NCBI GenBank assembly: GCA_965267425.1
Contig: OZ253959.1
Coordinates: forward strand, 2,976,001-3,040,000
Reading direction: 5' to 3'
Source: G965267425 sp965267425
Lineage (GTDB): Bacteria; Bacteroidota; Bacteroidia; Flavobacteriales_E; Vicingaceae
DNA length: 64,000 bases
Shown here: positions 17,737 through 27,233 of the stretch, one piece after another
Position numbering within the stretch: position 1 is the first letter of the stretch
Layout of the letters: every line of letters begins with the position of its first letter
Notes under the pieces: generated by a model
What the model was told of the DNA's origin: nothing
Databases searched by the model: none
What the model saw: only the letters and a program-made list of their open reading frames with translations
Made by a program: the position numbers and the translations under genes

Positions 17737-19239
17737 ATGGGTTGGAAATCCAGATTAAGTATTCCATATGCCAATTTTGTAACACGTAACGTTTATCGTT
17801 TACACGGCAATGCTGTGGCCGTTCAACATGAGGTATTTGACAAATTAATTCGTGAAGGAGTCAAAACAGCGTTTGGTAAGGATCATCAATTTGAACAAAT
17901 TCGGAATTACGAAGATTTCAAAAGAAATGTTCCGGTAAAAGGATATGAGGGAATTAAGACTTACACGGAAAGAATTCGTCAAGGAGAAAAGGATGTTATA
18001 TGGCCTGGACAACCGAAGTATTTTGCCAAAACTTCGGGAACAACCTCAGGTGCCAAGTACATTCCATTGACACATGTATCTATTAAAACACATATTGCAG
18101 CGGCAAGACATGCTTTATTGTCCTATTTGCACACCACCAAAAAATCGTCGTTTGTTGATGGTAAAATGATCTTTTTGCAAGGAAGCCCCGAACTGGATTA
18201 TTCTGAAGTTATACCAACCGGCAGATTGTCAGGAATAGTTGCCAATCATGTACCGTCGTATTTGCAGTCTAATCGAATGCCCTCTTATAAAACCAATTGC
18301 ATTGCTGACTGGGAAGAAAAAGTAAATGCCATTGTTAATGAGACGGCCAATGAAGATATGCGATTAATTAGCGGAATACCGCCATGGGTGCAGATGTATT
18401 TTGAAAAATTAATTGAACATACTGGCAAGAAAAACATACTTGAAATCTTCCCCAATTTTTCGTTGATGGTTTATGGTGGAGTGAATTACCATCCCTATGA
18501 AGTCAAAATGAAAGAATTGATTGGAGGAGACATTGACACGGTGGAATTGTTCCCTGCTTCTGAAGGATTCATTGCATATCAAGACGATATTGAAGAACAG
18601 GGAATGTTGTTAAATATTCATGCGGGCATGTTTTTTGAATTCATCCCGGCATCCGAAATTGGAAGTGAAAACCCTACACGATTATCTCTTGGTGAAGTTG
18701 AAAAAGATGTGAATTACGCCATTGTAATTAGCAGCAATGCCGGTTTATGGGCTTATGATTTGGGAGACACGGTGAAGTTCGTTTCATTGGACCCTCATCG
18801 TGTAATTGTAACAGGAAGAACTAAGCACTTCACATCTGCATTTGGCGAACATGTAATCGCTGAAGAAGTAGAAACTGCCTTATCAACTGCAAGTTCTGTA
18901 CTGCAGGTCAAGGTTAGCGAATTTCATGTTGCACCCATGGTAAAAACTACTCAGGGTGATTTACCATATCATGAATGGTTTGTTGAGTTTTCTGGCGAAG
19001 TTCCTAATCTGGAGCAACTAAAGATCATTCTGGAAAAAGAAATGAGAAGACAAAATCCGTATTACGATGATCTCATTTCAGGAAGTGTTTTACAGGAACT
19101 AAAAATAACAGTCGTGCCCGAAAATACATTTAAACAATTCATGAAGAATCAAGGAAAATTGGGCGGTCAACATAAACTACCCAGGTTGGCAAATGACAGA
19201 ATAATTGCCGATGAGTTAACCAAAATAGCTGTTGATTGA
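17737..19239 (+). CDS. GH3 family acyl-adenylating enzyme
   Basis: This is a 500-residue member of the GH3 auxin-responsive promoter family, ANL-superfamily enzymes that adenylate a carboxylic acid and usually conjugate it to an amine or amino acid. The ATP-binding motif TSGTTSGAKYIPLT starts at residue 99. A second motif, 'YGGVNYHP', is at about residue 246, and 'LWAYDLGDTVKF' with a following 'GRTKHF' mark the hinge region. Plant GH3 enzymes use jasmonate or auxin; the bacterial substrate is unknown. It starts 10 bases after the M23 gene and overlaps the VWA gene, so it is probably part of one transcript. Confidence 0.88.
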   Translation: MGWKSRLSIPYANFVTRNVYRLHGNAVAVQHEVFDKLIREGVKTAFGKDHQFEQIRNYEDFKRNVPVKGYEGIKTYTERIRQGEKDVIWPGQPKYFAKTSGTTSGAKYIPLTHVSIKTHIAAARHALLSYLHTTKKSSFVDGKMIFLQGSPELDYSEVIPTGRLSGIVANHVPSYLQSNRMPSYKTNCIADWEEKVNAIVNETANEDMRLISGIPPWVQMYFEKLIEHTGKKNILEIFPNFSLMVYGGVNYHPYEVKMKELIGGDIDTVELFPASEGFIAYQDDIEEQGMLLNIHAGMFFEFIPASEIGSENPTRLSLGEVEKDVNYAIVISSNAGLWAYDLGDTVKFVSLDPHRVIVTGRTKHFTSAFGEHVIAEEVETALSTASSVLQVKVSEFHVAPMVKTTQGDLPYHEWFVEFSGEVPNLEQLKIILEKEMRRQNPYYDDLISGSVLQELKITVVPENTFKQFMKNQGKLGGQHKLPRLANDRIIADELTKIAVD

Positions 19240-20267
19240 GAAATCTATTGATTTTAATAGGATTCGTGTGTTGTTGTACATCCGCTTGGTGTCAAGAAGT
19301 GTTTGATAAGACATCTTTTAATGTTGGTGAAATTGTTTCTCCCGGATATTTGGACCTAACGGTTTGTATATTTAATCATACTGAAGATGATATGTACTTC
19401 ATGAGAATCATCTCAGACGAAGGGCTTGCATCTGACATCAATCAATCCATTAAATCGGGGGAGCATGGTCTTTTGAATGTCCGAATTCAACCTGAAAAAC
19501 GTGGAAAATTCAAAAAGGAAATTGCGTTGATCACTCAAAACACGTCTCCTCTTTTTCTCACCATTGCGGGAAAATGTCAGTTTGTAAGTACATCAGAATT
19601 AAAGTGTCCTGATTTTAATGCTAAGGATTATTCCAGACCAAGAAATACAAAGTTCGGGCATAGAAACGCCAAACGATTGATGGACACCATTCAATATGCA
19701 CATGTTGAGTACCATTTGAATCGCTCTTATCCTAACAACCGTATAAAGCGCAAGCATTATTATTTACTTTACGATGCTTCCTTATCCATGAACGAAAGTT
19801 CGAAGAAAGAGATTAGTCACTCGCTTTTTTCCAATGTGTTGAATCAGTTTTCTTCTAACGACAGTATTTCTTTGTTCATCTATTCTCAGGAAATGAATGC
19901 ATTGCTTCATGGTACGGCTATGCAAGCTGAGCAATTCGAAGATTTATTTGAAAACATTCAAAACGAAGGTTACACCGACGGATATCATGCTATATCCAAA
20001 ACGATGTCTGCTGCTCAACTTTCTGATTTTAACGGAGATAAAAATCTGATAATCATTACAGACGGGGCGTTTAACTTAAATTCCGGACAGATTACATCAT
20101 TATTGGCAAAAGACATGACCAAGGATTTAGTCATTCGAATTTTTGGCATTGAAGCAAGTCGTTGGGCAAATCAAGATCTGCGTCTTTTGGCAAGAGATTT
20201 GCATGGAACATATACGCCTATTGAAAGTGAAAAAGAAGCAACAACATTTTCTTTGCAATCCCGTTGA
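19236..20267 (+). CDS. Secreted DUF1573-like/von Willebrand A protein 1
   Basis: This is a 343-residue predicted secreted protein. A signal peptide (residues 1-20) precedes a DUF1573/ASH-like beta domain (about 22-115), a linker with 'LKCPDF', and a von Willebrand factor A domain (about 172-343). The metal-ion-dependent adhesion site looks complete: Asp180-x-Ser182-x-Ser184, Thr247 and Asp276. The start is a TTG directly after an in-frame stop and overlaps the GH3 stop (TTGA), so expression is probably coupled to GH3. It is a paralog of the next gene, with the same domain order and the same CPDF motif. Function unknown; protein binding is inferred. Confidence 0.78.
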   Translation: MRNLLILIGFVCCCTSAWCQEVFDKTSFNVGEIVSPGYLDLTVCIFNHTEDDMYFMRIISDEGLASDINQSIKSGEHGLLNVRIQPEKRGKFKKEIALITQNTSPLFLTIAGKCQFVSTSELKCPDFNAKDYSRPRNTKFGHRNAKRLMDTIQYAHVEYHLNRSYPNNRIKRKHYYLLYDASLSMNESSKKEISHSLFSNVLNQFSSNDSISLFIYSQEMNALLHGTAMQAEQFEDLFENIQNEGYTDGYHAISKTMSAAQLSDFNGDKNLIIITDGAFNLNSGQITSLLAKDMTKDLVIRIFGIEASRWANQDLRLLARDLHGTYTPIESEKEATTFSLQSR

Positions 20268-20323
20268 ATTATGTTGAATAATATTTTTTCGTCTATCCAT
20301 AAGAATTAACTTTGCCCCAAGGC

Positions 20324-21673
20324 ATGAAGATTATATTCACATTCAGCCTTTTGGCAATTTGTACTATTCTTTCCGGGCAGATCATCGTGGATAAAACATC
20401 CTACGATCTTGGAGATGTCAGGAAGGAAGATGGGAAATTTGTCGACTTCAAGCTCACCAATGCCAGTCAGGAAGAAATTAAGATTTTACGCTCGAGTGTT
20501 GCTTATGGTACAAGAGTAAAATTTTCCGGGGAAAAAATTGCCCCTGATGAATCCGTTTTTGTAAGAATCAAATACACACCAAAACGCAAAGGTCCGTTTG
20601 AAACCAATATCAATGTTTGGGTAAGTTCAAATAACGAACCTATTATGCTTACGGTGGTTGGGAAGGCTATTACGTTTGACGTTAATGAAGATTTAGAATG
20701 TCCCGATTTTACCGATAATCAAGACATCAATGATACCGAAAGTCATCTTCGAATTAAAGTCATAGATCAAGGAACCAAAGATCCCATTGAAGGCGCGGTG
20801 GTGGATATTTTATGGGATGGATTGTTGTACAAATCTTTGATTACGGATGCGGTTGGTGTATCAACACAGGTTTTAAAAAGAGATTATTATTATGTCCTTG
20901 GAACGGCAGAGGGATATGGAAGAACTGAAACGGATATCTATTTAAATGATGCCAGCGGAGAATTGATTGTTGAGCTGTCCTCAGGAAACATTTTGGCGTT
21001 TCAAGATGAACCCGAAGAACCAGATACTGTTGAATATGTAGAACCTGAAGAGCCCGTTGAAGAAAAACCCATAGTTACTTCCGAAGAATTTCCGGAAGAT
21101 CAGTTTGCTCCGAACAATATTGTTTTTCTGATCGATGTATCTGTGTCTATGCGGCAACGAGGAAAAATGGACTTGCTCAAAGCTGCCATGATTGAAATGA
21201 CATTTTTAATGAGACCAATTGATAAGATTGCCATTGTGACGTATTCAAGCAATGCAAAGCTGGTGATGAAATCAACATCCGCTGATAAGAAGCAAAAAAT
21301 CATGGATGTCATTAGAAGTTTGGAGCCTGCAGGTGCCACGGCGGGAACCAAGGGTATTAAAAAAGCCTATCAGGTGCTGGAAAAAAATTATGTGGAAAAT
21401 GGGAACAACCAGATTTTTATATCAACGGATGGTGCGTTTAATCTTCAAAAAAAGGATAAGAAGCTACTCACCTACGTAGAAAAAAATTCTGTGAAAGGAT
21501 ATAAACTTTCTGTTGTGGGAATAAAAAATGACAAATGGACTGTGAAGAATATGAAGAAGTTGGCTGATGAAGGAAACGGTAACTATTTGCACTTGAAAAA
21601 TTACAAAACCGCTAAGGAGATTTTAGTAGAAGAAATCAGGGAACAATCGCAAAACGTCAAGAACGGGCATTAA
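20324..21673 (+). CDS. Secreted DUF1573-like/CarboxypepD_reg-like/VWA protein 2
   Basis: This is a 449-residue secreted paralog of the preceding gene. A signal peptide is followed by a DUF1573-like domain (about residues 20-118), then 'LECPDF', an Ig-like carboxypeptidase-regulatory-type insert (about 140-220) that the first paralog lacks, an acidic proline-rich linker (228-260), and a VWA domain (about 265-449). MIDAS residues are intact (Asp271, Ser273, Ser275; Asp in 'FISTDGAFN'). A TTG at 20312 could add four residues, but the ATG at 20324 precedes the signal peptide. The TAACTTTG at 20307-20314 resembles a -7 element but lies very close to the start. Confidence 0.8.
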   Translation: MKIIFTFSLLAICTILSGQIIVDKTSYDLGDVRKEDGKFVDFKLTNASQEEIKILRSSVAYGTRVKFSGEKIAPDESVFVRIKYTPKRKGPFETNINVWVSSNNEPIMLTVVGKAITFDVNEDLECPDFTDNQDINDTESHLRIKVIDQGTKDPIEGAVVDILWDGLLYKSLITDAVGVSTQVLKRDYYYVLGTAEGYGRTETDIYLNDASGELIVELSSGNILAFQDEPEEPDTVEYVEPEEPVEEKPIVTSEEFPEDQFAPNNIVFLIDVSVSMRQRGKMDLLKAAMIEMTFLMRPIDKIAIVTYSSNAKLVMKSTSADKKQKIMDVIRSLEPAGATAGTKGIKKAYQVLEKNYVENGNNQIFISTDGAFNLQKKDKKLLTYVEKNSVKGYKLSVVGIKNDKWTVKNMKKLADEGNGNYLHLKNYKTAKEILVEEIREQSQNVKNGH

Positions 21674-21753
21674 AATTCTAATTGTCTTCGCTTATTCCAA
21701 ATAGCAACCATTAATTTGGTTAATTTCGCTCCGTTTAACTTGAAAAATATCAC

Positions 21754-23070
21754 ATGTTAATCCAACTAATACAACTTATTGCCAGTCTGTCCATTCTGGT
21801 TTTACTCCATGAATTAGGGCATTTTATGCCGGCCAAAAAATTTAAGACGAAGGTGGATAAGTTTTATCTCTTTTTTGACCCTTGGTTTTCTTTGTTCAAG
21901 TTTAAAAAAGGCGAAACAGAATATGGTATTGGATGGCTTCCATTGGGCGGATATGTGAAAATTGCCGGAATGGTTGATGAATCCATGGATAAGGAGCAAA
22001 TGCAAAATGAACCTCAAGAGTGGGAGTTTAGATCAAAACCAGCTTGGCAACGATTCATTATCATGATTGGAGGAATTGTGATGAACATTATTCTAGGAAT
22101 CGTCATATTCATTGGAATTACATTTATTTGGGGTGAGTCTTACATGCCCATTGAGAATATAAAAAATGGAATATATGCTCATGAAGAAGCTCAAAAAATT
22201 GGACTTCAAACGGGAGATAAAATCATTAAGGTTAATGGTCAGGAAATTTCAGAATTTGGAGAGATTGTCAGTACCAAGGTATTATTAAGTGATCAGGCAT
22301 CTTATACCATTGATAGGAATGGTGATATTCTTCAGATAAACTTGCCTACTGATTTATTGGATCGTATGACAGATGAAAAAGGGCGACCAAAAAGTTTCAT
22401 TGATCCGGTTAGGCAATTTAGTATTGGAATGGTGGCCGAAAATTCTAATGCTGAAAAGGCAGGATTACAATCAGGAGACATCATTACTGAATTGAATGGA
22501 AATCCAATTCAGTTCTATTACCAATACAAGGAATTGGCAAAAGAAAATAAAAATTCTACCGTGGACGTAACCGTAGATAGAAATGGTATGACCGAACATC
22601 TCAAAGTTGATATTGATTCAATAGGAAGAATGGGTTTTATTGCCGAACCAGAGAACTTATCGGCGGTCAGGCATTTTTCATTTTTTGAGTCCATTCCCAA
22701 AGGAACTGCCATGGCATTTAATGTTCTAACAGGCAATGTTAAAGCCTTTGGCAAGATGTTTAGTGGAGATTTGTCAGCTAAAAAATCGTTACAAGGTCCA
22801 TTGGGTATCATGCTGATTTTCCCGGCTGATTTTGACTGGAGAATGTTTTGGCACCTTACGGGACTAATCAGTATGGTTCTTGCATTTATGAATTTCTTGC
22901 CTATTCCTGCTTTAGACGGAGGTCATATTGTGTTCATTCTATATGAAATGATAACAGGCAAACAGGCTCCGGAAAAAATCCTTGAACGAGCCCAAATGGT
23001 AGGAATGATTATTCTGCTAACACTTTTTGTATTCGTTACTTACAACGATATTCTGAAAATTTTCTTTTAA
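21754..23070 (+). CDS. rseP: Site-2 protease RseP
   Basis: This is an inner-membrane zinc metalloprotease that cleaves transmembrane anti-sigma factors and signal peptides. The HELGH zinc motif is at residues 19-23 in the first helix, and the second ligand motif 'NFLPIPALDGGH' has LDGG at 387-390. Two PDZ-like domains lie between (about 165-215 and 240-295), each with a GLxxGDxI motif. The 438 residues match the family. It is the first gene after the VWA pair, separated by an 80-base gap. Confidence 0.96.
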   Translation: MLIQLIQLIASLSILVLLHELGHFMPAKKFKTKVDKFYLFFDPWFSLFKFKKGETEYGIGWLPLGGYVKIAGMVDESMDKEQMQNEPQEWEFRSKPAWQRFIIMIGGIVMNIILGIVIFIGITFIWGESYMPIENIKNGIYAHEEAQKIGLQTGDKIIKVNGQEISEFGEIVSTKVLLSDQASYTIDRNGDILQINLPTDLLDRMTDEKGRPKSFIDPVRQFSIGMVAENSNAEKAGLQSGDIITELNGNPIQFYYQYKELAKENKNSTVDVTVDRNGMTEHLKVDIDSIGRMGFIAEPENLSAVRHFSFFESIPKGTAMAFNVLTGNVKAFGKMFSGDLSAKKSLQGPLGIMLIFPADFDWRMFWHLTGLISMVLAFMNFLPIPALDGGHIVFILYEMITGKQAPEKILERAQMVGMIILLTLFVFVTYNDILKIFF

Positions 23071-23081
23071 CTTTTTTTCTG

Positions 23082-23111
23082 TTGCAGCAATCTAATTAAA
23101 CGTTAAATTTG
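23082..23111 (+). promoter_or_regulatory. Promoter of the head-GIN/aminotransferase pair
   Basis: TTG at 23082-23084, a 19-base spacer and TAAATTTG at 23104-23111 fit the Bacteroidetes -33/-7 consensus exactly. It lies 16 bases before the ATG of the DUF2807 gene and after the rseP stop. Confidence 0.65.
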
Positions 23112-23127
23112 TTAGAAACGCAACGTC

Positions 23128-23853
23128 ATGCTTAGATCTTTAGCTATTATAGTTTCACTAGGAGCATTAGTATTTGGTTCCTGGGCATTTATTAATCGTG
23201 GAAATTGTATCAAAGGTAAAGGACCAGTTTCCGAAGTTGAATTAAATGTAAAGCCTTTCCACGGTATCAACATCATTGGAAGTATGGATGTCCATATTAA
23301 GAAGGGAGATCAACAAAAAGTTTCGGTGAATGGTTTTGAGAATGTCATCGAAGTGATAAACCTGGATGTGGATGACGGCGTGTGGAATGTAAAGTTTAAC
23401 AAGTGTGTGAAGAAAACAGGAGAGCTGAAAATCGTGGTGACAAGTCCTGAAATTGATAAAGCCATAATTACCGGTTCAGGAAATATAATGAGCACGGATA
23501 AGTTTGAAAATTCTGATTTAGAGTTGTTGATCAATGGTTCCGGCAATATTGATTTCTCCTCCGTTGCGGATGACATTAAAGCAGAAATTCGCGGTTCCGG
23601 AAATATTCTACTTACCGGAGAATGTGATTCCTTTGAATCAGTCATCAAAGGTTCGGGAGACATTAAGGCGTTTGAACTAAAAAGCAAACGAAGTGAAGTG
23701 GATATCAAAGGTTCGGGTGATGTAAATGTATTTGTAACCAAATCTTTGGACGTATCCATTAAGGGTAGTGGCGATGTGCAATATAAAGGCACAGCTGAGC
23801 GAGTTAATTCAGATATCAAAGGAGTTGGTGAAGTAAAAAAGATTGAAAGCTGA
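23128..23853 (+). CDS. Head GIN domain protein (DUF2807)
   Basis: This is a 241-residue exported or membrane-anchored protein. An N-terminal hydrophobic segment (about residues 4-20) is followed by seven copies of a G-[SV]-G-[DNE]-[IV] turn at roughly 17-23 residue spacing, from about residue 117 to the end. That pattern is typical of the DUF2807 auto-transporter adhesin head GIN domain, predicted to be a right-handed beta-helix. Function is unproven; a structural or adhesive surface role is usual speculation. It is followed after 2 bases by the aminotransferase gene. Confidence 0.87.
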   Translation: MLRSLAIIVSLGALVFGSWAFINRGNCIKGKGPVSEVELNVKPFHGINIIGSMDVHIKKGDQQKVSVNGFENVIEVINLDVDDGVWNVKFNKCVKKTGELKIVVTSPEIDKAIITGSGNIMSTDKFENSDLELLINGSGNIDFSSVADDIKAEIRGSGNILLTGECDSFESVIKGSGDIKAFELKSKRSEVDIKGSGDVNVFVTKSLDVSIKGSGDVQYKGTAERVNSDIKGVGEVKKIES

Positions 23854-23855
23854 GA

Positions 23856-24953
23856 ATGAGTATTGTCTTTCCAGCCAATATCAACGAACTAACAAGTTAC
23901 AAACCTGGGAAGTCGGTTGAAGAAATTAAAAAGGAACTCAACCTGACAGAGGTAGCGGTATTGTGGAATGGAGAAAATAATCTTGGCCCTTCACCCAAAG
24001 CACTTAACGCCATTTCCGGTGTTCTATTAAATTCTCATTTATACCCCGATCCCTCATGTTTTGCATTACGGAAAAAAATTTCGGCCTATACTGGACATCA
24101 CCCCGAACATATTTTCGTAGGTAATGGTTCTGAAGAATTGCTTTCCAATGCTATTAAAGCCTTTTGTCAAAATGGTGATGAAATTGTAACCAGTGCTGGC
24201 ACGTTTGTTGCCATTTATATATGGAGTAAGCTTCATGATGTGCCATTGACACAGGTACCCTTGCTAAAGGACTTCAGTATTGATTTAAATGGAATTCTGA
24301 ATGCAATTACTTCTTCAACAAAGCTCATTTATCTTGCTAATCCAAATAATCCTACCGGAAGTTATGCCACAGAAAATGAACTAAAGGCTTTTTTAGAGAA
24401 AGTTCCTGAACATATTGTTGTTGTGGTAGATGAGGCTTATTTTGAATATGCCAAACACATGGACCATGACTTTCCGGATTCATCACATTTGGGTAATTCA
24501 AATGTGATGACGCTGAGGACATTTTCAAAGACCATGGGAATTGCTGGTATTCGAATTGGGTATGGTATTGCACCGTCTGAATTGACCGATGCCATGATGA
24601 AGGTCAAAATGACGTTTGCCCCTTCTTCTGTAGCTCAGGCAGCTGGAATTGGAGCATTAAACGATATTGAATTCCTCAATGAAACAATTGATTTAAATAA
24701 AAAAAGCCTTGACTATTTCTATGCGGAATTAGAACGACTAAATGTCTTTTATAGAAAATCGTTGGGAAATTTTGTGCTCATCAATTTTGAAAATGAACAG
24801 GAGGCTGAAAGGGTCTCAGCTGAATTGATGAAAAAAGGTGTTTTTGTCCGGTGGCTTAAAGCTTTTGGACTTCCATCAGCTATCAGGGTAGGGACTGGAA
24901 AACCAAATGAGAATAAGTTGTTTGTAGATTCGCTGCGAACAGTTATTTCGTAA
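23856..24953 (+). CDS. HisC-like pyridoxal phosphate aminotransferase
   Basis: This is a 365-residue fold-type I aminotransferase in the histidinol-phosphate aminotransferase family. It has NPNNPTG (162-168), DEAYFEY (192-198), the Schiff-base lysine Lys225 in 'TFSKTMGIAG' and the 'RIGYG' motif. Many such genes are true hisC, but no his operon is near. It could instead act on aromatic or other amino acids, so no symbol is given. The start is the ATG 2 bases after the head-GIN stop, so it is in the same transcript. Confidence 0.88.
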   Translation: MSIVFPANINELTSYKPGKSVEEIKKELNLTEVAVLWNGENNLGPSPKALNAISGVLLNSHLYPDPSCFALRKKISAYTGHHPEHIFVGNGSEELLSNAIKAFCQNGDEIVTSAGTFVAIYIWSKLHDVPLTQVPLLKDFSIDLNGILNAITSSTKLIYLANPNNPTGSYATENELKAFLEKVPEHIVVVVDEAYFEYAKHMDHDFPDSSHLGNSNVMTLRTFSKTMGIAGIRIGYGIAPSELTDAMMKVKMTFAPSSVAQAAGIGALNDIEFLNETIDLNKKSLDYFYAELERLNVFYRKSLGNFVLINFENEQEAERVSAELMKKGVFVRWLKAFGLPSAIRVGTGKPNENKLFVDSLRTVIS

Positions 24954-24957
24954 TTCG

Positions 24958-27147
24958 CTATTTTTTCTTTTCGAAAATTGGATTTTGATCATCCGATGCC
25001 ACATTGATTTTTTTATGTTCCTGCAGCATGTCATTAAGAATGTAAATCGACTCTTGTAAAAACAAGTCTTTTTCCAATTGAGCAATCCAGTTCTCTTCTC
25101 TTTTGATGGCCACAGTGTCATTCTCCACCGTGATCTCTTGTAAAGAAGTCATATGCATATTTTCATTGATTTTATCCAAATCATTGTACGCTTTATTGAC
25201 TTGTTTTCTTTCTTCTCTTTTTCTTTTCATTTCCTCTAAAGAAAGAGTCAATTCTGTATTATCTCGTTCGCTGATGATCCACTCGTTTCTTTCTTCCATG
25301 GCCTGAAACAATTCATCGTTTTGCATTCTTGATGTGCTGCTTTTTCTTAGATCATTCACAGCATATTCATTAGCTGACCATTTATTGTATTGAGCGCTTT
25401 GAACAGAATCCCAGGGCAACGCAAAATCAAGTGTTTTTTCTCCGATATCCGTTGTTGAATAGACATCAGGAAAAGATATATCAGATGCCACACCTTTGAA
25501 TTGGGTAGATGATCCGTTTACACGGTAAAATTGCTGCACAGTGAACTTTAGGGAACCAAACGGTTGTGATAAAGAAACTGTTGGATTCACATATCGGTTC
25601 AAATCTACAATGGTTTGAACTGTGCCTTTTCCATATGACGTATTACTTCCAACCACTACCGCTCTGTCATAATCTTTTAGAGCACCTGAAACAATTTCCG
25701 AAGCAGATGCGCTAAACGTGTTAATCATGACAATCAAAGGGCCATCGTAAGTAACAGAACTATTGAAATCACCTCTGACCTGTGGCTTCTGTCCAGTGGC
25801 TTTCACCTGAACAACAGGACCTTTTTCAAAGAATAATCCTGCCATCTCTACAGCATCAGGCAAGGAACCACCTCCGTTGTTTCTTAAGTCAAGTATAACA
25901 CCCTTTACATTTTCAGCTTTTAATTTTTCCAGTTCCTTACGCACATCCTCTGAACATTTCCGTCCATCCTCTTTCCCAAATTTGGAATAGAAACTTGGTA
26001 AAAAGATGTATCCAAATTTATTTCCTGATTTATCTTCATCAATAACGGCCGATTTAGCATAGGTTTCTTCTCTGATAACCACATCGCGAACGATTGGAAT
26101 CACTTTTATCTCACCGTCATCCTTTTGTACCGTCAATCTCACTTCTGTTCCTTTTTTTCCTCGTATGAGTTTTAAGGCTTCTTTCATAGGAGCATCCACA
26201 ATATCAACAGGTTCATCACCACCTTGGGCAACTTTTAATATCAAATCACCAGCTTCCAATTCACCTTGTCTCCAGCAAGCACTTCCTGTGACAATGCTAT
26301 TGATCTTTATGTAGCCGTCTGACTCGGTCAAAACAGCACCAATTCCTTCCAACGTACCCGTCATTCTCAAGTCGAAATTTTCCTTTTGTTGGGGTGGGAA
26401 ATATTCGGAGTGTGGACCGTAAGATGCTGAAATGGCATTTAGGAAAATGGCAAAATTATCTTCATCATCAATTTCTTCTCTTCGTTCAAATCGTTGATTC
26501 ATATTTTTCTTGACTTGCTTGATCGACTCAGCCAACAATTCTTCTTCGCTTTTGATTTCAACTTCTGTATCCGAAGAGTCACTTTGTTTAGCAATCGCTT
26601 TCTCTTGGTTTTCCAATCGTATTAAATAACTATTCAATACAGAATACCGAAGGTACTTTCTCCACACTTCTTTTTGCTCTTTGCTATTTGCAGGGTATTC
26701 TCTTTTTTCTGCATCCGTTTGATAGGTTTCGTTTAGATCCAAAGGAATTTTTTGAGAAAGAATTTTCTCCGTCATTTCTTTTACATCTTCCAATCGGGAA
26801 TCAAATGTTGAACGGACTTCATGATAAAACGATAAATCTCCCGCCAGGATATAATCGTCAATTTTGGTTTTATGATTGGCGAATTTCTTAATGTCACTTT
26901 GCAAAAAGTACATTTTTCCAAAGTCCATTCTTTTGATATACATATCATGCACTTTCGCCGAAAAATCATCGTCGATTTTCATTTGGTTAAAGTGTGATGA
27001 TTGCATTACTCTGACCATTATGGACATCAACAATTTTTCTTCGGTTTCTTTATCTGGAGCCGTTGAAAAACTCCATGTTATAACGGCAATAAGAGAGAAT
27101 ATTCCTACAATGAGTGCACTTCGCATACCTAATTTCTTGAATTTCAT
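24958..27147 (-). CDS. C-terminal processing peptidase, Prc/Tsp type (S41)
   Basis: This is a 729-residue periplasmic serine protease. The order is a signal/anchor segment, an N-terminal helical domain, a PDZ domain with 'GIGAVLTESDGYIKI' and 'GDLILKV' (about 265-350), the S41 core, and the long C-terminal helical tail (DUF3340-like) rich in lysine and glutamate. The catalytic serine is the middle serine of SASAS (about Ser481), and the general base lysine is in SYGKGT (about Lys507). These match E. coli Prc spacing. It likely trims peptidoglycan hydrolases or lipoproteins. A TTG at 27180 would add 11 residues, but the ATG at 27147 precedes the signal peptide. Confidence 0.92.
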   Translation of the reverse strand: MKFKKLGMRSALIVGIFSLIAVITWSFSTAPDKETEEKLLMSIMVRVMQSSHFNQMKIDDDFSAKVHDMYIKRMDFGKMYFLQSDIKKFANHKTKIDDYILAGDLSFYHEVRSTFDSRLEDVKEMTEKILSQKIPLDLNETYQTDAEKREYPANSKEQKEVWRKYLRYSVLNSYLIRLENQEKAIAKQSDSSDTEVEIKSEEELLAESIKQVKKNMNQRFERREEIDDEDNFAIFLNAISASYGPHSEYFPPQQKENFDLRMTGTLEGIGAVLTESDGYIKINSIVTGSACWRQGELEAGDLILKVAQGGDEPVDIVDAPMKEALKLIRGKKGTEVRLTVQKDDGEIKVIPIVRDVVIREETYAKSAVIDEDKSGNKFGYIFLPSFYSKFGKEDGRKCSEDVRKELEKLKAENVKGVILDLRNNGGGSLPDAVEMAGLFFEKGPVVQVKATGQKPQVRGDFNSSVTYDGPLIVMINTFSASASEIVSGALKDYDRAVVVGSNTSYGKGTVQTIVDLNRYVNPTVSLSQPFGSLKFTVQQFYRVNGSSTQFKGVASDISFPDVYSTTDIGEKTLDFALPWDSVQSAQYNKWSANEYAVNDLRKSSTSRMQNDELFQAMEERNEWIISERDNTELTLSLEEMKRKREERKQVNKAYNDLDKINENMHMTSLQEITVENDTVAIKREENWIAQLEKDLFLQESIYILNDMLQEHKKINVASDDQNPIFEKKK

Positions 27148-27233
27148 GTGTCCAACATGTTTAATGGTGAATGTACGCAAATTTTGCCCGAAAATTGCCC
27201 ATTGACGGGTAACTTAACATTTCTTAACTTCTT

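Noticed and set aside
21706..21721. AACCA-TTAATT-TGGTT inverted repeat before rseP
   Set aside because: The stem is 5 bp in AT-rich sequence, with no supporting promoter or conserved context.
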